A DNA stretch of 41,507 nt from an uncultured Prevotellaceae bacterium (GTDB lineage: Bacteria; Bacteroidota; Bacteroidia; Bacteroidales; Bacteroidaceae). Of this stretch, positions 10,101 to 19,016 are shown one piece after another; position 1 is the stretch's first letter; each line of letters starts with the position of its first letter. Position numbers and translations under genes: made by a program. Location: contig CAMJLB010000007.1 of assembly GCA_946406555.1 (NCBI GenBank), positions 1 to 41,507 on the forward strand, written 5' to 3'. Below the pieces are notes generated by a model, which worked only from the letters and a program-made list of their open reading frames with translations, made no database searches and was not told the DNA's origin.

Positions 10101-13100
10101 CCGTGGACGCAGCCCAGACGGGTGATGTGATCACGATGATTGATGATGATTACGTGTCGCTGACAAACAAGCAAGAATTGGTGATTAACAAGGCCATCAC
10201 GATTACCGGTCCTACAGACGAAAACGGCATACCGATGTACACGATTAACGGTACAAGCGACCATTCAAATTATAATGACTTGTATATCAATTGCACCACA
10301 GGCACCGTCACCATCTCCAACGTAGGTATTGATGGATTTGGTTGCGACATCGTTTCACTGACGGGGCATGCCCCTGTCTGCATTGGACAAACTAACAAGA
10401 AAGTGGTGCTGAACAATGTCTATATCAGTGGCATCAACTGTGAGGGCATTCACATCAACGGTGGTGAGTTCGAGATAACGAATTGCTACATCGATGCAAG
10501 TAAGGTAACAGACTACTCAGACTATACGAAGGGCATCTGTGTCGTTAATGCTGCCACCGGTTCCATTACCGGTACCACGATAGAGGGTGTCGTCTGTGAA
10601 TTGCCCTCTTTTATCACGGCAGGCATTGAGCTGCAGGGTAAGGGAGCTGTCACCATAGAAGGATGCGAGATAACAGCAACAGGAGATCGTGCAGCTGGTA
10701 TTGTTGCCAACTCAGCGCAAGGCCAGCAACCAGGTGCTTCCATGGTTACTGTGAGCGATTGCACCGTCAGCAGCAGCGATTATCTCTCGCTGTATGGTGA
10801 TGGAGAAACAGGGGCGCTCATCAGTGTAACGAGCGGTACATATAACGGCCCGCTTCTTGCTGTGGCAGGTACGAACAGCCAGGGGCTTGCTATCTCTGGC
10901 GGCAGCTTTAGCGAAGTGGTTCCCGCAGCGTATTGTGCCCCCGGCTATGAGCCCGTCACCACCCCCGATGCTACTGGCAGATATACCGTTACGCAAGCCG
11001 TTGCAAGGATTGGTTCGCTGAACTACGCCACGCTTCAGGATGCCGTGGACGCCGTGCCTACCGACGGTACGGCCACCACCATCGAGCTGCTGGCCGACAT
11101 CGACGCTACGGCACAGATTGTAGTAGACAAAGACAAGCAGGTGACGCTGGACCTGAACGGCCATACCATTGAGTACAAGGGCACGTCGGAGCTTAAAAGT
11201 GGTGTGATTGGCGTGAAGCGTGGCGGCGACCTGACCATCACAGACTCCAGCAATCCAAGTACCGGTGCCATCAAGAGTGGCAACAAGGCCTACGCTGCCG
11301 TCGCAATGACGATTAAGAACGAGGCTGCTACTGGCACCCCTGCCAAGCTGACCGTGGAAAGCGGCACGCTGGAGGGATACTATTATGCCATCACGGGCAA
11401 CGGTACGCGTCACGACACCGAGATTACCATCAATGGCGGCGTCATCAAGGGTACTTGCACCGGCGACAACTGCGGCATCTATCACCCACAGGATGGCACG
11501 CTGACCATCACCGGCGGCACCATCGAGGGCTACAGCACCGCCGTGGAACTGCGCTCTGGAACCTTGAGCGTCTCGGGGGGAACATTCACAGCCACCTGTC
11601 CTACCTACAGCTGCAGCCCCAACGGCAACGGTACCACGACAACGGGTGCGGCTATTGCCATCGCACAGCATACCACCAACAAACCAATCAATGCTACCAT
11701 CAGCGGCGGAACGTTTGTGGTCTTTGGCAATGGTGTGAAGCTGTCGGTATCCAATCCGCAGAACAATGCCTTCAGCAACGTGACCGTACAGGGGGTGAGC
11801 ACCCTGCTCGGCGAGAGCGTCACCGTGCCCGAGGGCTATGCCTGGAAGGACAATGGCAACGGTACCAGTTCGCTGGCACCGGCCATCGCCAAGATCGGCG
11901 ACACGAATTATGCCTCGCTGAAGGATGCCATTGCAGCCATTCAGACCGACGGCGTGCCTCGTACCATCGTGCTGCTTACGGATATTGCGCAGGATGAACA
12001 GCTTGTGATTGCCGACAACAATAAGAATATCACCATCGACCTGAACAATCATAGCATTACTGCGACGATGGACGAACCGTTCAAGGTGACGGGAAACAAC
12101 ATCGGGCTGACCTTCACCGGCACTGGCGAGATCTCTATTCCTGCTGACGGAAATGACGACGTCGTCGCCATGCGTGGCGAGAACGGACATTTGGTGGTAG
12201 GCCCCGGCGTGACGCTGACCGAAGGCACCATCTTCGTGCGCGGCAAGAACAACGTCGTCGACATAAATGGTAAGGTCAACGTAACGGGCAACCAGGCTGC
12301 CATACAGACAACTGGCTCTGATACCAATACTGGCAATATCATCAACGTGAACGAGCCTGCCGTCATCACCTCTGAGGATCTCGCCATCTACGCTGCCGGC
12401 GATGCCAGCTACAACATCAAGGGCGGTTCTGTAACCGGTGCTACCGCCATCTATATCAAGAGCGGTAAGCTCACCGTGACCGATGGCGCCATCAGCGGCA
12501 ACGGAGCCAAGGCTGACTATGTCGTCAATAATGACGGTGCCAATGCTACCGGCGACGGTATCGTGGTCGACAACTGCGGCTATCCCGGCGGAGCCCCCGA
12601 GGTGACCATCAAGGGTGGCACCATCTCCAGCACGAATGCCGACCCCGTGGCAAGCTACAACCGCAACGGACAGCCGAAGGTGACGGGCTTCATCTATGCT
12701 GGCTTCTATAATAAGGACTTCGATGCATCGCTGCTCGCTCCCGGCTATGTGCTGCAGACCAACGAGAGCGGCATGTACACTCCTGTGACAGGTGCCGGCG
12801 TGGCCAAGATTGGCGACGTGTTCTATCAGACGCTCAATGCTGCCATTGCCGATGTGCCTACCGACGGAACGGCAACGACCATTGAACTGCTGACCAACAT
12901 CAACGCCGCGAAGCGTACCATCATCCCGAGCAATACCAATATCACGCTCGACCTTGGCGGATTCACCCTCCGCTGCGACGATGACTTCGCCATTGCCTTC
13001 TTCGACGGCGCTCCCGGGGCTGTAGGTCCCAACAAGACACAGAACGCACAGCTGACCGTGAAGGACGGTACGGTGACCTCTAAGAAGAGCTATGCCATCC

Positions 13101-16100
13101 GCACCGATGGTACGGGCAACAAGCTGACCATCGCCGAGGATGCTACCGTCAAGGCAGGCAGTGAGACCGACTACGCTCTTGTGGTGCGTGGCTCGAACAC
13201 GGAAGTAACGGTCAATGGCACGGTAGAGGTGCTCAGCGGTACGGCCATCTCGACCAATGGCAACGATGCTACCAACAACAACAGCATCACCATCAACGCA
13301 CCGGCGAAGATCACCTCGCCCGACGATGATGCCATCTACATGCCAAGTGGTGCCCTCACCGTCAACGGTGGTACCATCACGGGTGCCACGGGTATCTACT
13401 TCAAAGGCAAGACCCTCACGGTTCCTGCTTCATCGACGGCTGTCATCACGGGTACTGGCAAGCAGCGTGCTGCCCACTACAACGGCAATGGCGGCGACTG
13501 GACTGGCGACGCACTGGTGGTAGACAATGCCAACTATCCTTCCGGCGACCCTGTTCCTTCCGTCGCAGGCGGTACCTTCATCAGTACCCATGCGCTGCCC
13601 ATAGCCTCCTATGCCACCGGCGCAACGGCAACGGCTCCTACGAAGTTTGTCAGCGGCGGCCGCTTCGGCGGGAAGATCCCTGCAAGCGTTATCGTCGACG
13701 GATATATTTGTAAGATCAATGATGTCAGCGGTTACTACGGGCTTGAACCGGGTGCTTACGTAGCCGAAGTCGAAAGTATAGGCTATGAGACATTTGAAGA
13801 GGCTGTCACTGCCGCAGGCAATGAGAAAGTCATCACGCTGCTGGCCAACATTACCGGCACTTATACGATGCATGAAGGCCAGACGCTGAAAATATACAAG
13901 AACGGTAAGAACATTACCGTGGCGGCACCCACAGGATTCGCAGTAATGGAATCGGAGGAAGTGATCGACGGCAAGACGGTCACCGTCTATACCTTGCCGA
14001 AGAGCATTGGCCCGCTTGTTCCCGCCAATATCCGTTCTGACTGGACGGGCGTGGAGCAGAGTGCGCCGCTGGTCATCACCGATGGCAGCTACACCCTGCA
14101 GAAGGATACCGACTATAAGCTGCAGGATGCCAGCGGAAACGACGTTGCGGATGTCAAGAGGACTGACGTAGGTCCTGTGACCTTCAAGGTGGTAGGCATG
14201 GGTAACTACCATGGCGAGAAGGATGTGACCTGGACCATCTACAAGAACATCAACAAGCTTCCTATCCGCGTCGAGGTAGATCCGGCTATCTATACCACGG
14301 AGAATATCGAGCCGAAGGACTACGTCCACGTATTTGACGAAACGACCGAACTGGAGCTGGGGGCCGACAAGGACTATACCATCGAAGTGGCTACCACCAT
14401 CAAGGATGCCAAGACCTATGTGAACGCCATCACCGTAAGAGGTACCGAGAAGGCTGATAAATACATCGGTGGCGAGGTGACGTTCAGCATGACCGTTCTG
14501 CCAGGCGACATCAAGGATATGACGGCTGATGGTAATGAGCAGCCATGGCGCGAGTCGGGCTACACCGCAGCACAAATCAAGGAGCTGATCTCGCTCAAAG
14601 ACAACAACGAAAAAGTATTGGTCAAGGATGTCGACTACACCATTACCGTTACCGACGGTACTTACAAGATTGTGGGCACCTATGAGGATATCATCACCAT
14701 CACCGCCAAGGAGGGAAGCAACCTTACCGGAACAATGAAGCTCAACTTCACCATCCTTCCCGATGGACTCATCGACATCGCCCAGTGCGTGGTGACATCG
14801 AAGACCGTTTACAACAACCTTTCCCAGATCCCAACATCTGAAAATATTGAGGTGGTATATAAGAACGGATATGACAGGGTAGTACTGGATAGCAGGCAGT
14901 TCAGCGTGCAGCTTCATGGCATGCAGAGAGACTATGTTGATGCCAAGACCTACTCGAACGCCATCACGCTGACTGGTACGACGCAGACTGGCACAAGCAA
15001 CTCGCTGAGGTTCTATGGCTCTGTCTCCGCAGACTATGTCATCGCTCCGCGCGACCTTGCCGACACCAGCTTTGATGACGACCAGGTGGAAGTAGTGCTC
15101 AAGAAGAACAAGGATATGGAATGGAATGGCAACGACCTTACCAGCAGTATGCAGATTGGCGACATAGCAGGCAATAACAACATCTTCCTCTATATGAAGG
15201 TGAATGATAATGGTTATCGCTATCCGCTGACCAACGATGCTACCCAGGGCAAGTACGACTACTCCTACACGGTGGTGCCGTCGCCGATGACTGAACCGGG
15301 CGAATATAAGGTGCTCTTCACCGGACGTGGCAACTTCACGGGTTTGCGCGAGGTGAAAATCAATGTGCTGAAGGATATCAACCAGATTGCAGCAACCATC
15401 GTCATGCCGCTGCAGGTGATTCCTGACAACGACCTCCTGAAGCCCAGCATGCTGAAGGACATCGAGGTGATGGACGGCAATAAGGCACTTGAGCTAGGCG
15501 TTCACTACGCAATCGTCATCAAGGACAAGTCGGGCAACACTACCTTCACCGAAGATGCCCCCATCAAGGACGACGGTTCGTATCAGGCCATCTTCCAAGG
15601 TCTGGAGCCTTACTACACAAAGAGCATAGCTAAGGAAATGCCTGTCCTGTTTGAATACAACCACTTCGCTGCGGACGATTCTTACTACAACGGCCACACT
15701 TCTGGCTACCAGATCGATGTGCCTGTCAGCATCCACGTCACCTCAGGAAAGAATCTGGAGTGTCAGGTGGGCGACAAGAGCGGGGCTGCACTGGCAACCA
15801 ATGCCACTTCGGCCACTCTGCCCGCCGAAGCAACCTTCATCTTGGATAACACGACGTACACGCTCAAGGTCGTCGGCATAGACAACAATGCCTTCGATGG
15901 CGCTGCAAGCATACGCTACGTGGACGCTTCGGCGATAAAGGGTTTTGTTCCTGAGACGCTGACACGTGAGTTCGACGGCCCGTTTAAAGGTCTGCCCAAG
16001 CAGGCACTGGTCTTCCTGACTGGTTCGAACATCAAGGGTGAGAACTACGTCTACAAGCCCGACGATGGTGCTTACTATTGCGAACTGTTCAAGATCTACG

Positions 16101-16816
16101 ATGACCTCAATGGCTCTCAGACCGGCTTCTCTGGCAATGACTATAAGTGGGCTTTCGAGAACCCGCATGCCTTCACGGCCTACACCGTAGAGAACACACG
16201 CATGTTGACAGCTGGTAAGCACTATACCACCTGCCTCCCTTACGCTCTCGCTATTCCCACGAGCATGAAGGCATACACCTTGGATGCCACCTCTAACCAG
16301 ATCTTCGGATTCAGGGAGGTAGCAGGCACAATGGCAGCTTACACCCCATACGTGCTCATACCCACAGCAAGCGGACAGCTGCTCGGCACAACGAATGTCG
16401 TTGTTTCTGCCTTCACTGATGTCACGCAGCTCACGCAGAACGGTACGACGAAAGGCAACTTCACTATGTATGGCACGATGCGCTATATGGAAGGCAATGA
16501 TGCCGTTGGCAAGTACATCATGCAGTATGGCATGGATCATAAGCCCACATGGTTGTCGATAGATGAAGACGCTGCAGGCTTCAACGAATCGAACAGGGCC
16601 TGTATCCTGTCGATGCGTGCCTACATCGAAGCAACTGCCAGTCCGGCCCGCAGCTACACTGCTGTCTTCACAGACATTGACGGTGTCATACGTACCGAAA
16701 CGTTCACTCCAGATGAAGAGGACACGGTGATATATGACCTACAGGGCCGCAGGGTACAGAACGTAACACATGGTCGTCTATACATCATCAATGGCAAGAA
16801 GGTCATGGTGAAGTAG
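7187..16816 (+). CDS. Giant (3,209 aa) beta-helix repeat surface adhesin, putative fimbrial tip or stalk
   Basis: The signal peptide is MKKYILTSIILLLAAVNTAWA, without a lipobox. Eight modules of about 290-350 residues follow, each opening with a variant of A-x-I-G-x-x-x-Y-A-T-L-x-x-A-(I/V) at residues 25, 313, 607, 959, 1273, 1568, 1873 and 2193. Each continues with I-x-L-L-x-(D/N)-I, D-L-(N/G)-G and runs of G-(G/T)-x-I/L-T-I, typical of right-handed parallel beta-helices. Modules 2 and 5 are almost identical. The eighth is truncated, and from about 2255 several Ig/MBG-like segments with (D/N)YTI...V..GTG.Y.G follow to about 2760. The last 450 residues contain a leucine-rich-like remnant and TTCLPYALAIP, and the protein ends in IYDLQGRRVQ...IINGKKVMVK, a tail resembling the last strands of a T9SS sorting domain. 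It is the last gene of the fimbrial operon and is closed by a terminator, so an adhesive role on or near the fimbria is likely. Ligand unknown. Confidence 0.75.
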   Translation: MKKYILTSIILLLAAVNTAWAQNVAQIGTTEYATLAEAVAAVQNNETITLLSDANVTSMGNIEEKTGVVIDLNGKTIYLTANNIHINKGSVVTIKNGTIDITGNNAAGDCIIGIGHYNNTANTLTLDNITLTGNGYSSAYCVLYAYTDGTNTLNVNNSTIDLKNDNSTTGGIIKGANATGGIINVNNSKITGDNVQRGFTLGIVNITNHSDITITNSDNGINQSVLTIEDSKVTITNGSGRGITSNSSSPVVIKGNSTVILSGNTEGDLRLDTGCSVSVEGNSTLKAAVINENGGTAADNVNVDNATIITGVAKIGTTGYFTLEEAITAATAGETIVLTADIDATAQILVDKKVTLDLNGHIIEYKGTSELSSGVIGVKRGGELTITDSSDPSTGAIKSGSKAYAAVAMTTPGEAATGDAAKLTVESGTLEGYYYAITGNGTRHGTEITINGGVIKGTYTDDNCGIFHPQDGTLTIKGGSIEGYSTAVELRSGTLSVSGGTFTATCPTYSCNPNGSGTTTKGAAIAIAQHTTNKAINAEITGGSFTVPNTAGSTAVMLSVSNPQNNAFSNVTVKGLNTLLAGGVETPEGYVWKDNGDETSSLAPAVAQIDPTYYATLEDAIEAANDQDIIELLSDITLTNTVTIDKSIVIDGYGHTVTNTSNVAFELIGNHSIFFNDLVIKATNSNGIAIQAGKDGNAYAGKLGVYSSTLTAGKRGVSIYEPGGNIELEIENTTIQSTVADPTTTYVNDNTRGISLVSSDVTETNSYVLDVILDDTDIKGFAYCINVVGKGETNIGMSNGSTYGRAAINNWSSNGKFLLKGVDVHGLNNETGSTEAFACLLDNETGENNTFNIDGCTFTATLSDAAKNAVGGNASEYLVALRGQNAKVYITGNTTYTSNAPEGRKGLIQNEKEEIIDGTNSINFDGDAVTSLANIISGLEHLDAVSNGNGTYSLAPAVAQIGTTKYASLKAAVDAAQTGDVITMIDDDYVSLTNKQELVINKAITITGPTDENGIPMYTINGTSDHSNYNDLYINCTTGTVTISNVGIDGFGCDIVSLTGHAPVCIGQTNKKVVLNNVYISGINCEGIHINGGEFEITNCYIDASKVTDYSDYTKGICVVNAATGSITGTTIEGVVCELPSFITAGIELQGKGAVTIEGCEITATGDRAAGIVANSAQGQQPGASMVTVSDCTVSSSDYLSLYGDGETGALISVTSGTYNGPLLAVAGTNSQGLAISGGSFSEVVPAAYCAPGYEPVTTPDATGRYTVTQAVARIGSLNYATLQDAVDAVPTDGTATTIELLADIDATAQIVVDKDKQVTLDLNGHTIEYKGTSELKSGVIGVKRGGDLTITDSSNPSTGAIKSGNKAYAAVAMTIKNEAATGTPAKLTVESGTLEGYYYAITGNGTRHDTEITINGGVIKGTCTGDNCGIYHPQDGTLTITGGTIEGYSTAVELRSGTLSVSGGTFTATCPTYSCSPNGNGTTTTGAAIAIAQHTTNKPINATISGGTFVVFGNGVKLSVSNPQNNAFSNVTVQGVSTLLGESVTVPEGYAWKDNGNGTSSLAPAIAKIGDTNYASLKDAIAAIQTDGVPRTIVLLTDIAQDEQLVIADNNKNITIDLNNHSITATMDEPFKVTGNNIGLTFTGTGEISIPADGNDDVVAMRGENGHLVVGPGVTLTEGTIFVRGKNNVVDINGKVNVTGNQAAIQTTGSDTNTGNIINVNEPAVITSEDLAIYAAGDASYNIKGGSVTGATAIYIKSGKLTVTDGAISGNGAKADYVVNNDGANATGDGIVVDNCGYPGGAPEVTIKGGTISSTNADPVASYNRNGQPKVTGFIYAGFYNKDFDASLLAPGYVLQTNESGMYTPVTGAGVAKIGDVFYQTLNAAIADVPTDGTATTIELLTNINAAKRTIIPSNTNITLDLGGFTLRCDDDFAIAFFDGAPGAVGPNKTQNAQLTVKDGTVTSKKSYAIRTDGTGNKLTIAEDATVKAGSETDYALVVRGSNTEVTVNGTVEVLSGTAISTNGNDATNNNSITINAPAKITSPDDDAIYMPSGALTVNGGTITGATGIYFKGKTLTVPASSTAVITGTGKQRAAHYNGNGGDWTGDALVVDNANYPSGDPVPSVAGGTFISTHALPIASYATGATATAPTKFVSGGRFGGKIPASVIVDGYICKINDVSGYYGLEPGAYVAEVESIGYETFEEAVTAAGNEKVITLLANITGTYTMHEGQTLKIYKNGKNITVAAPTGFAVMESEEVIDGKTVTVYTLPKSIGPLVPANIRSDWTGVEQSAPLVITDGSYTLQKDTDYKLQDASGNDVADVKRTDVGPVTFKVVGMGNYHGEKDVTWTIYKNINKLPIRVEVDPAIYTTENIEPKDYVHVFDETTELELGADKDYTIEVATTIKDAKTYVNAITVRGTEKADKYIGGEVTFSMTVLPGDIKDMTADGNEQPWRESGYTAAQIKELISLKDNNEKVLVKDVDYTITVTDGTYKIVGTYEDIITITAKEGSNLTGTMKLNFTILPDGLIDIAQCVVTSKTVYNNLSQIPTSENIEVVYKNGYDRVVLDSRQFSVQLHGMQRDYVDAKTYSNAITLTGTTQTGTSNSLRFYGSVSADYVIAPRDLADTSFDDDQVEVVLKKNKDMEWNGNDLTSSMQIGDIAGNNNIFLYMKVNDNGYRYPLTNDATQGKYDYSYTVVPSPMTEPGEYKVLFTGRGNFTGLREVKINVLKDINQIAATIVMPLQVIPDNDLLKPSMLKDIEVMDGNKALELGVHYAIVIKDKSGNTTFTEDAPIKDDGSYQAIFQGLEPYYTKSIAKEMPVLFEYNHFAADDSYYNGHTSGYQIDVPVSIHVTSGKNLECQVGDKSGAALATNATSATLPAEATFILDNTTYTLKVVGIDNNAFDGAASIRYVDASAIKGFVPETLTREFDGPFKGLPKQALVFLTGSNIKGENYVYKPDDGAYYCELFKIYDDLNGSQTGFSGNDYKWAFENPHAFTAYTVENTRMLTAGKHYTTCLPYALAIPTSMKAYTLDATSNQIFGFREVAGTMAAYTPYVLIPTASGQLLGTTNVVVSAFTDVTQLTQNGTTKGNFTMYGTMRYMEGNDAVGKYIMQYGMDHKPTWLSIDEDAAGFNESNRACILSMRAYIEATASPARSYTAVFTDIDGVIRTETFTPDEEDTVIYDLQGRRVQNVTHGRLYIINGKKVMVK
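8204..9002 (+). repeat. Intragenic repeat copy 1 (module 2 of the giant adhesin)
   Basis: About 800 bp that recur almost unchanged at 11093-11883. Both start at GCCGACATCGACGCTACGGC and run to AGTTCGCT(A/G)GCACC. The offset shifts from 2889 to 2883 bp, so one small indel exists. The encoded segment runs from ADIDATAQI to the SSLAPA junction. Confidence 0.85.
11093..11883 (+). repeat. Intragenic repeat copy 2 (module 5 of the giant adhesin)
   Basis: Near-identical partner of 8204-9002. Differences are scattered single codons, such as ELSSG/ELKSG, GSKAY/GNKAY and CNPNGS/CSPNGN, plus divergence around the GGSF/GGTF segment near 11710-11740. High identity across nearly 2.9 kb suggests recent duplication or gene conversion. 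Confidence 0.85.
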
Positions 16817-16831
16817 AAAACCAAAAACAAA

Positions 16832-16867
16832 AATCAGGCTGGCAATCATTCGCCAGCCTGATTTTTT
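16832..16867 (+). terminator. Rho-independent terminator of the fimbrial operon
   Basis: A perfect 12-bp stem AATCAGGCTGGC (16832-16843) pairs with GCCAGCCTGATT (16852-16863) around an 8-nt loop and runs into a T-tract. It starts 15 nt after the adhesin stop codon. Confidence 0.92.
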
Positions 16868-16911
16868 ATTTCTGCTGGACGAAAAGAACAGGGCTTTTTT
16901 CGTACCTTCCC

Positions 16912-16943
16912 TTGGCGTTTCCACAAATAATGTGTATCTTTGC
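16912..16943 (+). promoter_or_regulatory. Promoter of the AAA-ATPase gene
   Basis: A perfect -7 element TATCTTTGC at 16935-16943 and a -33-like TTGG at 16912-16915 are separated by 19 bp. The -7 box overlaps a GTG at 16932, which rules that codon out as a start; the next in-frame ATG is 16962. The -7 box and its downstream flank recur at 18547-18605. Confidence 0.78.
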
Positions 16944-16961
16944 CGCAAAAAGGACGACAGC

Positions 16962-18521
16962 ATGGAAACAACGTTTGTGAAATACCCCATCGGGATACAG
17001 AATTTTGAGAGCCTTCGTCGTGAAGGCTATACGTATGTCGACAAGACGGCGATGGTGTGGCAGCTGGCCAATCAGGGTCGCTACTACTTCCTGAACCGTC
17101 CGCGCCGCTTCGGCAAGTCGCTGCTCATCAGCACCCTCGCAGCCTATTTCGAGGGCAAGCGCGAGCTGTTCGAGGGTCTGGCCATCAGCGGCATGGAGAA
17201 GGAGTGGAAGGCCTATCCCGTGCTCCACCTTGACCTGAACGCGCAGCGGTATGTGGCCGTTGCCGATCTGGAAGAGATTCTTGACCGCTACCTACGGCGC
17301 TGGGAGTTGCTCTATGGCAGGGACGAACAATCGTTTTCCCTCTCGGGGCGCTTTGCCGAGGTTATACGCCGTGCCTACGAGCAGACGGGGCGTCCCGTGG
17401 TGATACTCGTCGACGAATACGACAAGCCTTTGGCCATGAACCTGAACAACGAGGCGCTACAAGACGAGTACCGCAGTATGCTGAAAGCCTTCTACGGCGT
17501 GATGAAGAGCTGCGACCGGTACATCAGGATGGGCTTCCTCACCGGCGTGACGAAATTTTCGAAAGTGAGCGTGTTCAGTGACCTGAACAACCTGCGCGAC
17601 ATCTCGATGCTGCCCGACTTTACCTCTATTTGCGGCCTCACCGAGCAGGAGATCCGCGACAACTTCGATGACGAGGTGGAGCAGCTGGCGCAGGCCCGCC
17701 GGCTGACCAAGGACGAGTGCTATGCCGAGCTGTGCCGTCGCTACGACGGCTACCACTTCTGCGAAAACAGCGCAGGCATCTACAATCCCTTCAGCGTGCT
17801 CAATACCCTTGCCAGCCGCCGCTTCGGCGACTACTGGTTTGAGACGGGCACGCCCACGCAACTCATCGAGCTGCTGAAGAGCACCGACTACAACCTGAAC
17901 GACCTGCTCGACGGCGAGGTGTCGGCACAGTTGCTGGGCAGCGTCGACTCCATCAAGCAGGATCCCGTGTCGGTGTTCTACCAGAGCGGATACCTCACCA
18001 TCAAGGGCTATGACGAGGAGTTCGGCGAATACACGTTGGGCTTCCCCAATGCCGAGGTGCGCGAAGGGTTCATCAAGTTCCTTCTTCCCCTTTATACCAA
18101 TCAGAACCGTGACAGCACGCAGTTTGCCATTTCCCGCTTTGTGCGCGAGGTGCGCTCCGGCCAGCCCGAGGCGTTCATGACGCGGCTGGTGGCGATGATG
18201 GCCGACACCGACTACCGCATCGTGGGCAAGGGCGAGCTTTACCTGCAGAACTTCCTCTTCGTGTTCTTCCGCCTGCTGGGGCTGTATGTGGAAGTAGAAA
18301 GAGCCACCAGCGACGGCCGCACCGACATGGTGGTGCAGACCAAGGACTATGTCTACATCCTGGAGTTCAAGCTCGATAAGACCGCCGACGAAGCCTTGCG
18401 GCAGATAGATGAGAAAGGCTATGCCAAGCCCTTCGCCGCTGACCGGCGCCCGGTCTACAAGATAGGCGTGAACTTCAACAGCCAGCAGCGCTGTGTCGAC
18501 GACTGGAAGATTGTGGAATGA
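16962..18521 (+). CDS. AAA-ATPase-like protein with C-terminal PD-(D/E)XK nuclease-like domain
   Basis: A 519-residue cytoplasmic protein of the family in which an AAA-ATPase-like domain is fused to a DUF1703 nuclease-like domain. The opening METTFVKYPIGIQNFE.LR and YVDKT are typical. The Walker A variant RPRRFGKS spans residues 46-53, and the Walker B VDEYD has its acidic pair at D151/E152. At the C-terminus, RTDMVV (D455) and the E-x-K motif LEFKLDK (E468, K470), then a helix with LRQIDEKGY, match the PD-(D/E)XK fold. The family is multi-copy in Bacteroidales and its function is not established; roles in DNA processing or defence are conjecture. It has its own promoter and no operon partner. 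The start at 16962 was chosen because the upstream GTG lies within the promoter. A 59-bp copy of its promoter and first codons follows 1.6 kb downstream. Confidence 0.82.
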   Translation: METTFVKYPIGIQNFESLRREGYTYVDKTAMVWQLANQGRYYFLNRPRRFGKSLLISTLAAYFEGKRELFEGLAISGMEKEWKAYPVLHLDLNAQRYVAVADLEEILDRYLRRWELLYGRDEQSFSLSGRFAEVIRRAYEQTGRPVVILVDEYDKPLAMNLNNEALQDEYRSMLKAFYGVMKSCDRYIRMGFLTGVTKFSKVSVFSDLNNLRDISMLPDFTSICGLTEQEIRDNFDDEVEQLAQARRLTKDECYAELCRRYDGYHFCENSAGIYNPFSVLNTLASRRFGDYWFETGTPTQLIELLKSTDYNLNDLLDGEVSAQLLGSVDSIKQDPVSVFYQSGYLTIKGYDEEFGEYTLGFPNAEVREGFIKFLLPLYTNQNRDSTQFAISRFVREVRSGQPEAFMTRLVAMMADTDYRIVGKGELYLQNFLFVFFRLLGLYVEVERATSDGRTDMVVQTKDYVYILEFKLDKTADEALRQIDEKGYAKPFAADRRPVYKIGVNFNSQQRCVDDWKIVE

Positions 18522-18546
18522 CGCCGCATCGTGCGCAGAAGGCGAT

Positions 18547-18606
18547 AATAATGTGTATCTTTGCCGCAAAAAGGACGACAGCATGGATACAACGTTTGTG
18601 AAATAG
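18547..18606 (+). pseudogene. Truncated copy of the AAA-ATPase gene start
   Basis: Positions 18547-18605 match 16926-16984 with one mismatch (GAA to GAT in codon 2). The copy includes the -7 box TATCTTTGC (18556-18564) and an ATG at 18583, then encodes MDTTFVK and stops at TAG 18604-18606. Identity ends exactly at that point. The -33 region is not conserved (GCGC at the expected place), so the promoter is probably weak or dead. Most likely the remnant of a second family member lost by deletion. Confidence 0.8.
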
Positions 18607-18615
18607 ACTATAGTA

Positions 18616-18664
18616 AATTGCGGCAATTCGTTTCCAGAAAGTCTTCAGAATGCTTTTTTGAAGG
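18616..18664. repeat. Solo terminus related to the MITE-like element at 39487-39853
   Basis: The segment matches the reverse complement of the right end of the 39487-39853 element: both share the block CAATTCGTTTCCA, then AAAGTC, then a TTTTTTGA(A)GG stretch, with a small insertion in this copy. Only one end is present, so this is a fragment or a diverged relative. Confidence 0.55.
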
Positions 18665-18680
18665 AAATGAGTAGCCTGTA

Positions 18681-18790
18681 ATGCAGGCTGTTTCGGGTCG
18701 CAATTCATGGTGGATTGCATGGCAATTCAGCCTGTTTTGCACTCAAGAACAGGCTGAATTGCAACCTAAGATAGGCTGGACTACAGCCTC
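18681..18790. repeat. 22-bp tandem array, locus B
   Basis: Five units start at 18681, 18703, 18725, 18747 and 18769, exactly 22 bp apart. Their cores are GCAGGCTG, TCATGGTG, TCAGCCTG, ACAGGCTG and ATAGGCTG, and most are followed by a variant of ATTGC. The unit approximates the 19-bp dyad GCAATTCAGSCTGAATTGC with a 3-bp spacer. Units three and four also form a perfect 15-bp inverted repeat (18722-18736 with 18748-18762). Confidence 0.7.
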
Positions 18791-18832
18791 ACCCCCAGCC
18801 CCTCTCCTTGGGAGAGGGGCTGGGGGTGAGGC
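18786..18832. repeat. Perfect 22-bp hairpin with 3-nt loop
   Basis: The arms 18786-18807 and 18811-18832 are exact reverse complements around TTG. They consist of C-rich then G-rich blocks (GCCTCACCCCCAGCCCC... and mirror). The composition is far from the surrounding AT-rich sequence. No T-run follows on either strand. It looks like a mobile repetitive extragenic palindrome. Confidence 0.85.
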
Positions 18833-18924
18833 TTCTCAATGAAAAAAGTTTTCTAATCATCTGCTCCATCTGCTCCGTGTGCAAAATGTGTTGATAGCCA
18901 GGTGGTTGAAGGCATTACAGATAG

Positions 18925-18962
18925 GGAGCAGATGGGAGGAATCTGCTCCCCATCTGCTCCCA
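18925..18962. repeat. 12-bp hairpin made of ATCTGCTCC motifs
   Basis: GGGAGCAGATGG (18925-18936) pairs perfectly with CCATCTGCTCCC (18951-18962) around a 14-nt loop. Additional ATCTGCTCC copies occur in the loop and in tandem near 18858-18876. It lies 55 nt past the pectinesterase stop on the minus strand but lacks a T-run, so a terminator role is uncertain. Confidence 0.7.
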
Positions 18963-19016
18963 TGTAACAATCTGATTATCAGCGAATGTTGCAGATATGC
19001 AGATTTTTGACAAAAA

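Larger units (their letters stand above)
18522..19016. other. Gene-free repeat cluster between the ATPase and pectinesterase genes
   Basis: This 495-bp stretch holds no open gene. In order it contains a decapitated copy of the AAA-ATPase promoter and start (18547-18606), a sequence resembling the end of the MITE-like element (18616-18664), a five-unit 22-bp array (18681-18790), a perfect 22-bp hairpin (18786-18832) and a hairpin built of ATCTGCTCC motifs (18925-18962). It reads as an accumulation site for several repeat families. Confidence 0.75.
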